Positions 8,824 to 17,341 of a stretch of DNA of 40,598 nt are shown piece after piece. The stretch lies in assembly GCF_003270085.1 (NCBI RefSeq), contig NZ_QFDQ01000015.1:1-40598 (forward strand), read 5' to 3'. The translations under genes and the position numbers were made by a program. A model generated the notes under the pieces. That model saw only the letters and a list, made by a program, of their open reading frames with translations. It had not been told where the DNA came from and did no database searches. This DNA comes from Streptomyces triticisoli (lineage in GTDB: Bacteria; Actinomycetota; Actinomycetes; Streptomycetales; Streptomycetaceae). Each line of letters opens with the position of its first letter. Position 1 is the first letter of the stretch.

Positions 8824-10563
8824 GTGACCAGTACCGCGTCCTCCACGGACACCCGGCAGGGCCTGGCCCCGTACGACCAGCGACCGTCGTGGCAGCAGCG
8901 GCTGCGCCGCTTCGGCCACTCGGCGGGGCCCGCAAGCGACGTTCGCGATCGTCTGGTGCCGCCGTACGCGCAGCCCGGCCCGCACCTGTGGGCGGCTCTC
9001 GGCATCCCGCGCACACTCGCCGACCGGTTGGTCCGCTGGTCGGGCTGGGGCGGCCCGCTGCTGGTCACGCTGGTGGCGGGCGTGCTGCGGTTCTGGAACC
9101 TGGGCAGCCCGAAGGCGGTGATATTCGACGAGACGTACTACGCCAAGGACGCGTGGGCGATCGTCCACCGCGGCTTCGAGGTCAACTGGGGCAAGAACGC
9201 CAACGCCCTGATCCTGAAGACCGGCGGCGACGTCCCCATCCCCTCGGACGCGGCGTACGTCGTGCACCCGCCGGTCGGCAAGTACATGATCGGCCTCGGG
9301 GAGCTGGCCTTCGGGTTCAACCCGTTCGGCTGGCGGTTCATGACGGCGCTGCTCGGCACGCTGTCGGTGCTGATGCTGTGCCGGATCGGCCGGCGGCTGT
9401 TCCGCTCGACCTTCCTGGGCTGTCTGGCGGGCGCGCTGATGGCGGTGGACGGCCTGCACTTCGTGATGAGCCGGACCGCGCTGCTCGACGGCGTGCTGAT
9501 GTTCTTCGTGCTGGCCGCCTTCGGCTGTCTGCTGGTCGACCGCGACCGGGCGCGGGCGAGACTCGCCGCCGCGCTCCCGGCCGACGCCGACGGCCGGGTC
9601 CGTCCCGACGCGTACACGGCCGAGACGGCCCGCCTGGGCCCGCGCCCGTGGCGGTGGGCGGCCGGCCTCATGCTGGGCCTGGCGATCGGCACCAAGTGGA
9701 ACGGCCTGTACGTCCTGGCCGCGTTCTGCGTGATGGCCGTGGCGTGGGACGTCGGCGCCCGCAGGGTGGCCGGCGCCTGGCACCCGTACAGGGCCGTGCT
9801 GAAGCGGGACCTGGGCCTGGCGTTCCTGTCCACGGTCCCGGTCGCGATCGCCGTCTACCTGGTCTCCTGGACCGGCTGGATCCTCTCCCCCGCCGACGGC
9901 ACCGGCGGCTACTACCGCGACTGGGCGGCGACCGACGGCAAGGGCGGCTTCTTCTCCTTCCTGCCGGACTGGTGGCGCAGCCTGTGGCACTACGAGCACG
10001 CGGTCTACAAGTTCCACGTCGGCCTGACCTCGCCGCACACCTACCAGTCGAACCCGTGGAGCTGGATCGTCGACGGCCGCCCGGTGTCGTACTTCTACGA
10101 GTCCCCCTCCCCCGGCACGGACGGCTGTCCGGCGGACACGGCCGACAAGTGCGCCCGCGAGGTCCTCGCCATCGGCACGCCCGTGCTGTGGTGGGCGGCC
10201 TGCGCGGCGCTGGTGTACGTGCTGTGGCGCTGGTTCTTCCGCCGCGACTGGCGCGCGGGCGCCATTGCCTGCGGCGTCGCGGCCGGCTACCTGCCCTGGT
10301 TCCTGTACCAGGAGCGCACGATCTTCTTCTTCTACGCCGTGGTCTTCCTGCCGTTCCTGTGCCTCGCGGTGGCGATGCTGGTCGGCGCGCTCGTCGGCCC
10401 ACCCGGCTCCACGGACACCCGCCGCGTCGCGGGCACACTCGGCGCGGGGGCCCTGGTCCTGCTGATCGCCTGGAACTTCATCTACTTCTGGCCGCTGTAC
10501 ACCGGCACGTCGATCCCGATCGACTCGTGGCGTTCACGGATGTGGCTGGATACCTGGGTCTGA
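8824..10563 (+). CDS. pmt: polyprenyl-phosphate-mannose-protein mannosyltransferase
   Basis: Pmt (GT39 family) transfers mannose from polyprenyl-phosphate mannose to Ser/Thr of proteins exported through Sec. The 579-residue protein has a cytosolic N-terminus of about 75 residues and then some ten hydrophobic segments. The catalytic FDETYYAKDAW (D102, E103) lies in the first extracytoplasmic loop, and a second loop carries YHR-type and HxYxSNPWSW elements (about 405-420). In S. coelicolor the homologue is needed for phage phiC31 infection and affects resistance to cell-wall antibiotics. The GTG has no ribosome-binding site, but TACGAT ends 6 nt before it, suggesting a leaderless mRNA. The two PBPs downstream are exported proteins and possible substrates (inference). 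Confidence 0.93.
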   Translation: MTSTASSTDTRQGLAPYDQRPSWQQRLRRFGHSAGPASDVRDRLVPPYAQPGPHLWAALGIPRTLADRLVRWSGWGGPLLVTLVAGVLRFWNLGSPKAVIFDETYYAKDAWAIVHRGFEVNWGKNANALILKTGGDVPIPSDAAYVVHPPVGKYMIGLGELAFGFNPFGWRFMTALLGTLSVLMLCRIGRRLFRSTFLGCLAGALMAVDGLHFVMSRTALLDGVLMFFVLAAFGCLLVDRDRARARLAAALPADADGRVRPDAYTAETARLGPRPWRWAAGLMLGLAIGTKWNGLYVLAAFCVMAVAWDVGARRVAGAWHPYRAVLKRDLGLAFLSTVPVAIAVYLVSWTGWILSPADGTGGYYRDWAATDGKGGFFSFLPDWWRSLWHYEHAVYKFHVGLTSPHTYQSNPWSWIVDGRPVSYFYESPSPGTDGCPADTADKCAREVLAIGTPVLWWAACAALVYVLWRWFFRRDWRAGAIACGVAAGYLPWFLYQERTIFFFYAVVFLPFLCLAVAMLVGALVGPPGSTDTRRVAGTLGAGALVLLIAWNFIYFWPLYTGTSIPIDSWRSRMWLDTWV

Positions 10564-10580
10564 GTCAGCCGGCTGATCAC

Positions 10581-10603
10581 TGTTCGGACAACATCCGAGA
10601 ACA
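10581..10603. promoter_or_regulatory. imperfect inverted repeat between pmt and the first PBP gene
   Basis: TGTTCGGA and TCCGAGAACA flank a 5-nt centre, pairing except for a two-base bulge. It sits 18 bp after the pmt stop and 67 bp before the PBP start. It could be a weak terminator or an operator. A TACAGT that may be a -10 element occurs downstream, close to the PBP start. Confidence 0.3.
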
Positions 10604-10669
10604 AGCCTCACTGTTTCCCCCGCGGCCCCATACAGTCGGTGGGTCTTCGAACGGGGAGGGGGCGCAGTC

Positions 10670-12295
10670 ATGCGCAAGGGGGCCAAGGCCGCCGTCGTCG
10701 GTGGGGTGTTCGCCGTGCTGGTGGGCGGAGCGGGGTACGGGACGTACAACTTCGTGTCCGCGTTGAACGGGAGCGCGACCGTCGGCGGTGGGCCGGCCCC
10801 CGTGAGGACCGGTCCGCCGAGCCGGGACGAGGTGGAGGAGACCTCGGCGAAGTTCTTCGCCGCCTGGGAGAGGAACGAGGCGGCGACGGCCGCGTCGTAC
10901 ACGAACTTCCCCGAGGTGGCCGGGCAGTTGCTCAGTGCCTACGGGAACGACGCGCACATCACCGACGTGCGGATCACGCCCGGGGCGGCCTCCGGCACCA
11001 CCGTGCCCTTCTCGGTCGAGGCCACCGTGTCCTACGACGGGAAGTCCAAGCCGCTCGCCTACCGCAGCGAGCTGACCGTCGTGCGCGGCGCCACCACGCA
11101 CCGGCCGCTGGTCGACTGGGATCCGTCGGTGGTGCACCCCGAGCTCAAGAAGGGCGACACGCTCGTCACGGGTGAGTCGGCGGCGCCGCCGATCGAGGCC
11201 GTCGACCGCAACGGCACCGTGCTGACCAAGGACAAGTACCCGTCCCTCGGGCCGATCCTGGACGCGCTGCGGGAGAAGTACGGGAACAAGGCGGGCGGCA
11301 CGCCCGGAATCGAGCTGAGCATCCGGCACGAGGACACGAACGCCGCCGAGACTCCGCTGATCACCCTCGCCAAGGGCCGGCCGGGCAAGCTGCCCACGAC
11401 CATCAGCGCGAGCGCGCAGGCGGCGGCCGAGCAGGCCGTGCAGCGGTACGCCGAGTCGTCCGTGGTCGCCGTGAAGCCGTCCACCGGCGAGGTGCTCGCG
11501 GTCGCCAACCACCGCGCCGACGGCTTCAACGCCGCCTTCCTCGGCCGGCTCGCACCCGGCTCCACCATGAAGATCATCAGCGCGGCCACACTCATCGACA
11601 ACGGGATCACGACGGCGGGCGGGCCCGCGCCCTGCCCCGACGAGGCGGTGTGGCAGAGCCAGACCTTCCGCAACCTCAAGGGCATGGCCCCCAACGAGAA
11701 CGCCACCCTCTCCGAGAGCTTCGCCCGCTCCTGCAACACGGCGTTCGTGAAGTACGCGGACGAGATCAAGGTGGACTCCCTGACCCGGGAGGCCGAGGAC
11801 CGCTTCGGGCTCGGGCGGGACGACTGGAAGGTCGGCATCCCGTCCTTCGACGGCTCGGTCCCCGCCTCCGGCGGCCCGGACACCGCGGCCAACATGCTCG
11901 GCCAGGGCCAGGTCCAGATGAGCCCGCTGAACATGGCGTCGGTGACGGCCACCGCGATGACCGGCGCCTTCCGCCAGCCGGTCATCGTCCCGCGGTCGCT
12001 CGACGACCGCCCGCTGGCCCGGGCCAGGGGGCTGTCGGCGGGCACGGTCGCCCAGCTGCGGCAGATGATGAACCGCACCGCCACCAGCGGCACCGCGGCC
12101 ACCGCGATGGCGGGCCTGGGCAGCGGCATCGGCGCGAAGACCGGCTCCGCGGAGGTCGACGGACAGGCGAAGTCCAACAGCTGGTTCACCGGTTACCGGG
12201 GCGACATGGCGGCCGCCGCCATGACCCAGGAGGGCGGCCACGGCGGCGACGCCGCGGGCCCGATCGTCGCGGCGGTCCTGCGCACGGGCGGCTGA
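10670..12295 (+). CDS. class B penicillin-binding transpeptidase, first of a tandem pair
   Basis: This 541-residue peptidoglycan D,D-transpeptidase is membrane-anchored and acts outside the cell. An N-terminal hydrophobic anchor (about 7-28) precedes an NTF2-like MecA_N-type domain (about 50-155) and a dimerisation region. The transpeptidase domain has the active-site SxxK as PGSTMK (S298, K301), SCN (354-356) and KTGSAE (K490). AACGGGGAGGGG precedes the ATG. It is closely related along its whole length to the next gene (shared VHPELK-GDTLVTGES, YPSLGP, LAPGSTMK, SFARSCNTAF). From memory the S. coelicolor pair is SCO3156-SCO3157. Which morphogenetic step it serves is not known to me. Confidence 0.92.
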   Translation: MRKGAKAAVVGGVFAVLVGGAGYGTYNFVSALNGSATVGGGPAPVRTGPPSRDEVEETSAKFFAAWERNEAATAASYTNFPEVAGQLLSAYGNDAHITDVRITPGAASGTTVPFSVEATVSYDGKSKPLAYRSELTVVRGATTHRPLVDWDPSVVHPELKKGDTLVTGESAAPPIEAVDRNGTVLTKDKYPSLGPILDALREKYGNKAGGTPGIELSIRHEDTNAAETPLITLAKGRPGKLPTTISASAQAAAEQAVQRYAESSVVAVKPSTGEVLAVANHRADGFNAAFLGRLAPGSTMKIISAATLIDNGITTAGGPAPCPDEAVWQSQTFRNLKGMAPNENATLSESFARSCNTAFVKYADEIKVDSLTREAEDRFGLGRDDWKVGIPSFDGSVPASGGPDTAANMLGQGQVQMSPLNMASVTATAMTGAFRQPVIVPRSLDDRPLARARGLSAGTVAQLRQMMNRTATSGTAATAMAGLGSGIGAKTGSAEVDGQAKSNSWFTGYRGDMAAAAMTQEGGHGGDAAGPIVAAVLRTGG

Positions 12296-12433
12296 CCAGG
12301 CCCCGGGGAAAAGCGCCCGCCATCGCCCGGCAGGCCGGGACACGGCGGCAGGCCCTAGGGTGGTTGACACTGAGGAGCGTGTGGCGGATGAGGGCGTGGG
12401 GGCGCCCCGGGGAATCGCGGAGGACGGAACGCA

Positions 12434-14104
12434 GTGGGCAAGAGAAGACGCGTCGCCGAGCGGCGGAAGACGTCTCCCGCCGTGATCGGCGGGGTGATCG
12501 CCGTGGTGGCCGTCGGCGCGGGCGTCGGCGGCTACGCGCTGTTCGGCGGCGGCGCGAAGGCCGAGAGCCGGACGCAGGCCGCGTCGGACGGCCGCGAGGC
12601 GGTGAAGACCGGCCCGCTGTCGGCGACCGAGGTGCAGACCACGGCCGTACGGTTCCTGACCGCCTGGCAGCAGGGCAAGCCCACCGAGGCGGCGGCAGCG
12701 ACGAGCGACTCCGCGGCGGCCGCCGCCCTGCTGGCCGGCTACGCCAAGGACGCACACCTGAAGGACGTCACGCTCACCGCGGGTACCCGCAGCGGCGACA
12801 AGGTGCCGTTCTCCGTGAAGGCGACCGTCTCCCACCAGGGGCAGAGCAAGCCGCTGACGTACGACAGCGCGCTGACCGTCGTCCGGCGCGCCAAGGACGG
12901 CGAGCCGGTCGTCGACTGGCACGCCGCCGTCGTCCACCCCGAGCTGAAGGACGGCGACACCCTGGTCACCGGCGAGTCCGGCACCCCGCCGGTCAAGGCC
13001 CTGGACCGGGACGGCGCCGAGCTGACCACCGCCACGTACCCCTCGCTGGGCCCGGTCCTGGACGGGCTGCGCGAGAAGTACGGCGCGACGGCGGGCGGCA
13101 GGGCGGGCGTGGAGCTGCGCGTCGTCCGCGGCGAGGAGTCGAAGAAGGCGAAGCTGTCCGACAGGACGCTCCTGGAGCTGAGCAAGGGCACGCCGGGCAC
13201 GGTGAAGACGACGCTGAGCCCGTCCCTGCAGGCGGCGGCCGAGAAGGAGGTGGCCCGGAAGGAGCGGGCCTCGGTGGTCGTGATGCGCCCGTCGACCGGT
13301 GAGATCCTCGCCGTGGCGAACAGCAACCGCAACTTCAACACCGCCTTCCAGGGTTCCCTCGCCCCCGGCTCCACGATGAAGGTCGTCACCGCGTCGCTGC
13401 TCATCGAGAAGGGCCTGGCCTCCGCCGACAAGCCGCACCCGTGCCCGAAGACGTTCACCTACGGCGGCTGGAAGTTCCACAACTACAAGAAGTTCGAGAT
13501 CAAGGACGGCACCTTCAAGGCGAGCTTCGCCCGCTCCTGCAACACGGCCTTCATCAGCCAGGCGGAGAAGCTGAAGGACTCCGACCTGACCCAGCACGCC
13601 CAGCAGGTCTTCGGCCTGGCGCTGGGCGACTGGGCGATCGGCGTGCCGTCCTTCGACGGCGCGGTCCCGGTGCAGTCGGCGGCCCCGATGGCCGCCTCGC
13701 TCATCGGCCAGGGCGGGGTCCGTATGAACCCGCTGAACATGGCTTCGGTGGCCTCGACGGTCAAGGCGGGCGTCTTCCACCAGCCGTACCTGGTCTCGCC
13801 GTCCGTCGACAACCGCAAGCTGGCCACGGCGTCCCGCACGATGTCCGCGTCCGCGCTGTCCCAGCTGCGCGACCTGATGCAGTACACGGCCGCGTACGGC
13901 ACCGCCGCCGAGCCCATGGCCGGCCTCGGCCCGGACTTCGGGGCGAAGACGGGCTCCGCCGAGGTCGACAACCAGAAGAAGCCCAACGGCTGGTTCCTCG
14001 CCTACCGCGGCGACCTCGCCGCCGCGGGCGTCGTCCAGGCGGCCGGCACCGGCGGCGAGACGGCCGGCCCGATCGTGGCGGCGCTGCTGAAGGCGGGCGG
14101 CTGA
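12434..14104 (+). CDS. class B penicillin-binding transpeptidase, second of a tandem pair
   Basis: This 556-residue paralogue of the preceding gene has a basic start (MGKRRRVAERRK), a hydrophobic anchor (about 15-36) and an NTF2/MecA_N-like domain (about 60-170). The transpeptidase motifs are PGSTMK (S313, K316), SCN (368-370) and KTGSAE (K505). The GTG start has GGAGG ten nt upstream. A 138-bp gap separates it from the first copy and it probably has its own promoter. The two catalytic domains are alike, while the region between SCN and KTG and the N-terminal basic tail differ, so the copies may have separate partners. It is convergent with ssgE. Confidence 0.92.
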   Translation: MGKRRRVAERRKTSPAVIGGVIAVVAVGAGVGGYALFGGGAKAESRTQAASDGREAVKTGPLSATEVQTTAVRFLTAWQQGKPTEAAAATSDSAAAAALLAGYAKDAHLKDVTLTAGTRSGDKVPFSVKATVSHQGQSKPLTYDSALTVVRRAKDGEPVVDWHAAVVHPELKDGDTLVTGESGTPPVKALDRDGAELTTATYPSLGPVLDGLREKYGATAGGRAGVELRVVRGEESKKAKLSDRTLLELSKGTPGTVKTTLSPSLQAAAEKEVARKERASVVVMRPSTGEILAVANSNRNFNTAFQGSLAPGSTMKVVTASLLIEKGLASADKPHPCPKTFTYGGWKFHNYKKFEIKDGTFKASFARSCNTAFISQAEKLKDSDLTQHAQQVFGLALGDWAIGVPSFDGAVPVQSAAPMAASLIGQGGVRMNPLNMASVASTVKAGVFHQPYLVSPSVDNRKLATASRTMSASALSQLRDLMQYTAAYGTAAEPMAGLGPDFGAKTGSAEVDNQKKPNGWFLAYRGDLAAAGVVQAAGTGGETAGPIVAALLKAGG

Positions 14105-14108
14105 GCAC

Positions 14109-14185
14109 AGCCCGGCGTCACCAGCGGGCGCCGGGCGTCACGGACGGGCCGCCGGACGATCACAGGCGGGCCGCCGGGCATCACC
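14109..14185. repeat. imperfect GC-rich tandem repeats between convergent genes
   Basis: About three and a half units of roughly 20 bp built around GGGC(C)GCCGGGC-TCAC run from just after the PBP stop into the ssgE stop. No stable single hairpin with a T tract is evident. The array may still act as a bidirectional terminator for the two converging genes (inference). Confidence 0.35.
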
Positions 14186-14546
14186 CGTGGACGGCGGCCG
14201 CGACGAGCGACTCCGCCCGGTAGGTCTGCCGCAGGAACCTGGTCAGCGTCCTGATCTCGAACTGCACCACCGAGACCCCGTGCGCGGAGTGCAGCTCGAC
14301 CACGGCCTGCACCCGCCCGCACGGCCACACCCGCACGTCACCGGTGCCGGCCGGGGCGCGCAGGCCCTGCTCGAGAAGCGACCGGGAGAAGGTCCACTCA
14401 CGCGCGCCGGGCAGGCCGACCCGCACCTCGTGCGGGGCCACCAGGGGGTCGTAGCGCAAGACGACCGGGACGGCCACGTTCTCCTGGTCGTCCTGGGTGT
14501 CGTCCGTGAGTATGTGGGCGCGTGCGTACTGTTCGACTACCGACAT
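14181..14546 (-). CDS. ssgE: SsgA-like (SALP) sporulation/cell division regulator, SsgE type
   Basis: SALPs are small actinomycete-specific proteins without enzymatic motifs that control septum localisation and peptidoglycan maintenance during sporulation. The 121-residue protein has the family features: the VPVVLRYDPLVAPHEVRV strand pair, the EWTFSRSLLEQGL motif, VRVWPCGR, and a C-terminal LTRFLRQTY helix. AAGGGG lies 8 nt before the ATG. From memory the SALP at this locus, beside two PBP genes, is SsgE in S. coelicolor, where it affects spore-chain separation. The subtype is assigned by this context, and the family assignment is firm. Confidence 0.85.
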   Translation of the reverse strand: MSVVEQYARAHILTDDTQDDQENVAVPVVLRYDPLVAPHEVRVGLPGAREWTFSRSLLEQGLRAPAGTGDVRVWPCGRVQAVVELHSAHGVSVVQFEIRTLTRFLRQTYRAESLVAAAVHG

Positions 14547-14695
14547 CGGACGACCCCTTACGCGGTGTTACCTGTGCGAGAGCTGGGCACTCCATGCACC
14601 AACCCTCCCCCCAATGTCCCATATTTCCTGAAATTCTCTTCTCGAACCTGCGGCCCGGCATCGGGGCGACGACACTTCCCACCACCACCTCGCTC

Positions 14696-14712
14696 TTGCA
14701 CAAGGTTTGCAA
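14696..14712. promoter_or_regulatory. putative Nur box (nickel-dependent repressor site)
   Basis: TTGCAC-AAGGT-TTGCAA matches the published S. coelicolor Nur consensus tTGCaa-N5-ttGCAA in spacing and in eleven of twelve half-site bases. It lies 20 bp before the cbiM start. Nur, a Fur-family protein, represses nickel uptake genes and sodF when loaded with nickel. The match is seen directly; binding is inferred. Confidence 0.6.
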
Positions 14713-14725
14713 CAAGCCGCATCAT
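14696..14725 (+). promoter_or_regulatory. candidate promoter of the nickel/cobalt transport operon
   Basis: TTGCAC (14696-14701) and CATCAT (14720-14725) lie 18 nt apart, and the -10 ends 6 nt before the GTG at 14732, so the message would be leaderless. No ribosome-binding site precedes the GTG. The Nur box covers the -35 and half of the spacer, the geometry expected for a repressor. Confidence 0.4.
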
Positions 14726-14731
14726 CGAACG

Positions 14732-15796
14732 GTGCATGTGCCTGACGGATTCATCAACGCGCCCACATCCGCCGTCACCGGACTCGTCGCCGCAGGCGCC
14801 CTCGCCGTGAGCCTGCGCGGTGCGCGCCGGGAGCTCGACGAGCGGACCGCGCCGCTGGCCGGCCTTGTCGCGGCGTTCATCTTCGCCGTACAGATGCTCA
14901 ACTTCCCCGTCGCGGCCGGGACCAGCGGTCACCTCCTCGGCGGGGCGCTGGCCGCGATACTCGTGGGCCCCTACACAGGGGTCCTGTGCGTCTCGGTCGT
15001 CCTGCTCATGCAGGGCCTCCTCTTCGCCGACGGCGGGCTGACCGCGCTCGGCGTCAACATCACCGTCATGGCGGTCGTCACCACGGTCGTCGCCCACGCC
15101 GTCCTCCGCGGCCTGGTGAAGCTGCTCCCGCGCGGCCACCGCACGGTCACGGCCGCCTCCTTCACCGCCGCCCTCGTCTCCGTCCCGGCCGCCGCCGTCG
15201 CCTTCACCCTGCTCTACGCGGTCGGCGGCACCACCGAGGTCGCGATCGGCAAGGTCGCCACCGCCATGGTCGGCGTGCACGTCCTCATCGGCATCGGCGA
15301 GGCCGCGATCACCGCGCTGACCGTCGGCGCCGTCATCGCCGTACGCCCGGACCTGGTGTACGGCGCGCGCGGCCTCCAGCAGCGCCTGAAGCTGCGGGTG
15401 AACGGCGAACTCGTCGACGCCCCGGCAGCGTCCCGGCCCGAGCCCGCCCCTGTCGCCTCTCGCTCCCACCACAAGCTGTGGATCACCGGCCTGGTCACCT
15501 CCCTCGTGCTCGCCGGCTTCGTCAGCTTCTACGCCTCCGCCAGCCCCGACGGCCTGGAGAAGGTCGCCCACGACCACGGCATCGACAAGGCGGAGAAGGA
15601 ACACAGGTACGCCGACTCCCCGCTCGCCGACTACGGCGTGAAGGACGTCTCGGACGCCCGGCTGTCCGGCGGACTCGCGGGCGTGATCGGCGTCGGCGCG
15701 ACCGTCGCGGCGGGCAGCGGTGTCTTCTGGGTGGTCCGCAGGCGCCGTACGGCCGCCGAGGCCGTCGAGGCCGCCCCTTCGTCGCAGGCCCTCTGA
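14732..15796 (+). CDS. cbiM: ECF-type nickel/cobalt transporter, CbiM-CbiN (NikMN) fusion
   Basis: This is the substrate-binding membrane component. The GTG at 14732 is chosen because it gives the N-terminus MHVPDGF: His2, next to the free amino group, is an essential Ni/Co ligand in this family. Six or so hydrophobic segments (1-220) form the CbiM/NikM core, with AGTSGHLLGG and HVLIGIGEAAIT conserved. After a polar linker, one more segment leads into ASPDGLEKVA (PDGLE at 272-276) and a last membrane helix, the CbiN/NikN-type PDGLE module. At 354 residues it is a natural M+N fusion. It heads an operon with cbiQ, cbiO and a MarR gene. The upstream Nur box argues for nickel over cobalt. Confidence 0.9.
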   Translation: MHVPDGFINAPTSAVTGLVAAGALAVSLRGARRELDERTAPLAGLVAAFIFAVQMLNFPVAAGTSGHLLGGALAAILVGPYTGVLCVSVVLLMQGLLFADGGLTALGVNITVMAVVTTVVAHAVLRGLVKLLPRGHRTVTAASFTAALVSVPAAAVAFTLLYAVGGTTEVAIGKVATAMVGVHVLIGIGEAAITALTVGAVIAVRPDLVYGARGLQQRLKLRVNGELVDAPAASRPEPAPVASRSHHKLWITGLVTSLVLAGFVSFYASASPDGLEKVAHDHGIDKAEKEHRYADSPLADYGVKDVSDARLSGGLAGVIGVGATVAAGSGVFWVVRRRRTAAEAVEAAPSSQAL

Positions 15797-15797
15797 C

Positions 15798-16559
15798 ATG
15801 GGAGCGGGCCACACGCACCGGCTGTACCGGCACGGGCACTCCCCCGTGCACGCGCTGCCGCCGCACACCAAGCTCGCCGCGGTCTTCGCCTTCGTCGTGG
15901 TCGTGGTGTCGACCCCGCGGGAGGCGATGTGGGCGTTCGCCCTGTACGCCGTGCTGCTCGCCGCCGTCGCGTCCGTGGCCCGCGTGCCCGCCGGCTTCCT
16001 GCTCAAGCGGCTGCTGATCGAGGTGCCGTTCGTCGCGTTCGCGGTGCTGATGCCGTTCGTGGCGGAGGGCGAGCGGGTGGACGTCCTCGGGCTGTCGCTG
16101 AGCCTGAACGGCCTGTGGGGCGCCTGGAACGTGCTCGCCAAGGGCACCCTGGGCGTGGCCGCCTCGGTCCTGCTCGCCGCCACCACCGAGCTGCGGGAGC
16201 TGCTGCTGGGCCTGCAGCGCCTGAAGCTCCCCCCGCTGCTGGTGCAGATCGCCTCCTTCATGATCCGCTACGGCGACGTCATCACCGACGAGATGCGGCG
16301 GATGCGGATCGCCCGTGAGTCGCGCGGCTTCGAGGCGCGTGGGATCCGGCACTGGGGCGTGCTCGCCAAGTCCGCGGGCGCGCTGTTCATCCGCTCCTAC
16401 GAGCGCGGGGAGCGGGTCCACCTGGCCATGGTGAGCCGGGGGTACGCCGGTTCCATGCCGGTCATCGACGAGGTGACCGCGTCCCGGGCACAGTGGTCGT
16501 ACGCCCTGACCCTCCCCTGCGCGGCACTCGTGGTCTGTCTGCTGGGATGGACTCTATGA
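15798..16559 (+). CDS. cbiQ: ECF transporter transmembrane (T) component
   Basis: The 253-residue membrane protein couples the ATPase to CbiM. After a polar start (GAGHTHRLYRHGHSPVH, unusually His-rich) it begins the family pattern at LPPHTKLAAVFAFVV. There are four to six hydrophobic segments, and the cytosolic coupling helices carry the two Ala-Arg-Gly-type motifs, here ARESRGFEARG and MVSRGYAGS. The ATG is one base after the cbiM stop and the gene ends in an ATGA overlap with cbiO. The N-terminal histidines could help collect metal (inference). Confidence 0.92.
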   Translation: MGAGHTHRLYRHGHSPVHALPPHTKLAAVFAFVVVVVSTPREAMWAFALYAVLLAAVASVARVPAGFLLKRLLIEVPFVAFAVLMPFVAEGERVDVLGLSLSLNGLWGAWNVLAKGTLGVAASVLLAATTELRELLLGLQRLKLPPLLVQIASFMIRYGDVITDEMRRMRIARESRGFEARGIRHWGVLAKSAGALFIRSYERGERVHLAMVSRGYAGSMPVIDEVTASRAQWSYALTLPCAALVVCLLGWTL

Positions 16560-17341
16560 CAGCCTCTCCCGCCTCTCCCGCCTCTCCCGCTTCTCCGGCT
16601 TCCCTGGAGGTCTCCGGCCTCGCCTTCGCCTATCCCGACGGCCACCAGGCCCTGTTCGGCGTGGACTTCGGCATCGGCCGTGGGGAGCGGGTGGCGCTGC
16701 TCGGGCCGAACGGCGCCGGGAAGACCACCCTCGTGCTGCATCTGAACGGCATCCTGGGCGGCGGGACCGGCACGGTGCGGGTGGCCGGGCTGCCGGTCGG
16801 GAAGAAGCACCTGGCCGAGATCCGGCAGAAGGTCGGCATCGTCTTCCAGGACCCGGACGACCAGCTGTTCATGCCGACCGTGCGGGAGGACGTGGCGTTC
16901 GGACCGGCGGCGGCCGGGCTGAAGGGCCCGGAGCTGGAGGCGCGGGTCGTGGCGGCCCTGGAGCGGGTCGGCATGCGGGAGTTCGCCGACCGTCCGCCGC
17001 ACCACCTCTCCTTCGGCCAGCGCCGCCGGGTCGCCGTGGCGACCGTCCTCGTCATGGAGCCGGAGATCCTGGTCCTGGACGAGCCCTCGTCCAACCTCGA
17101 CCCGGCCTCGCGCCGCGAACTGGCCGACATCCTGCGCTCGTTGGACGTGACGGTGCTCATGGTCACCCACGACCTGCCGTACGCGCTGGAGCTGTGCCCG
17201 CGCTCGCTGATCCTGAGCGACGGGGTGATCGCGGCGGACGGTCCGACCGGCGAGTTGCTCGCCGACGACGCGCTGATGCGCGCCCACCGTCTGGAGCTGC
17301 CCTTCGGGTTCGATCCGCGGTCCGTGACAATGGGCGCGTGA
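16556..17341 (+). CDS. cbiO: ECF transporter ATP-binding (A) component
   Basis: The 261-residue ABC ATPase energises nickel/cobalt uptake. It shows Walker A GPNGAGKT (53-60), Q-loop VFQDPDDQLFMPTV, a signature LSFGQRRRVAVA with Phe in place of the usual Gly, Walker B ILVLDEPSSNLD and the MVTHD switch. It opens with a tandem (A)SP repeat, residues 3-19, encoded by a 9-bp DNA repeat. The ATG at 16556 overlaps the cbiQ stop; an in-frame ATG at 16547 would add three residues. The gene ends in a GTGA overlap with the MarR gene. Confidence 0.93.
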   Translation: MTASPASPASPASPASLEVSGLAFAYPDGHQALFGVDFGIGRGERVALLGPNGAGKTTLVLHLNGILGGGTGTVRVAGLPVGKKHLAEIRQKVGIVFQDPDDQLFMPTVREDVAFGPAAAGLKGPELEARVVAALERVGMREFADRPPHHLSFGQRRRVAVATVLVMEPEILVLDEPSSNLDPASRRELADILRSLDVTVLMVTHDLPYALELCPRSLILSDGVIAADGPTGELLADDALMRAHRLELPFGFDPRSVTMGA

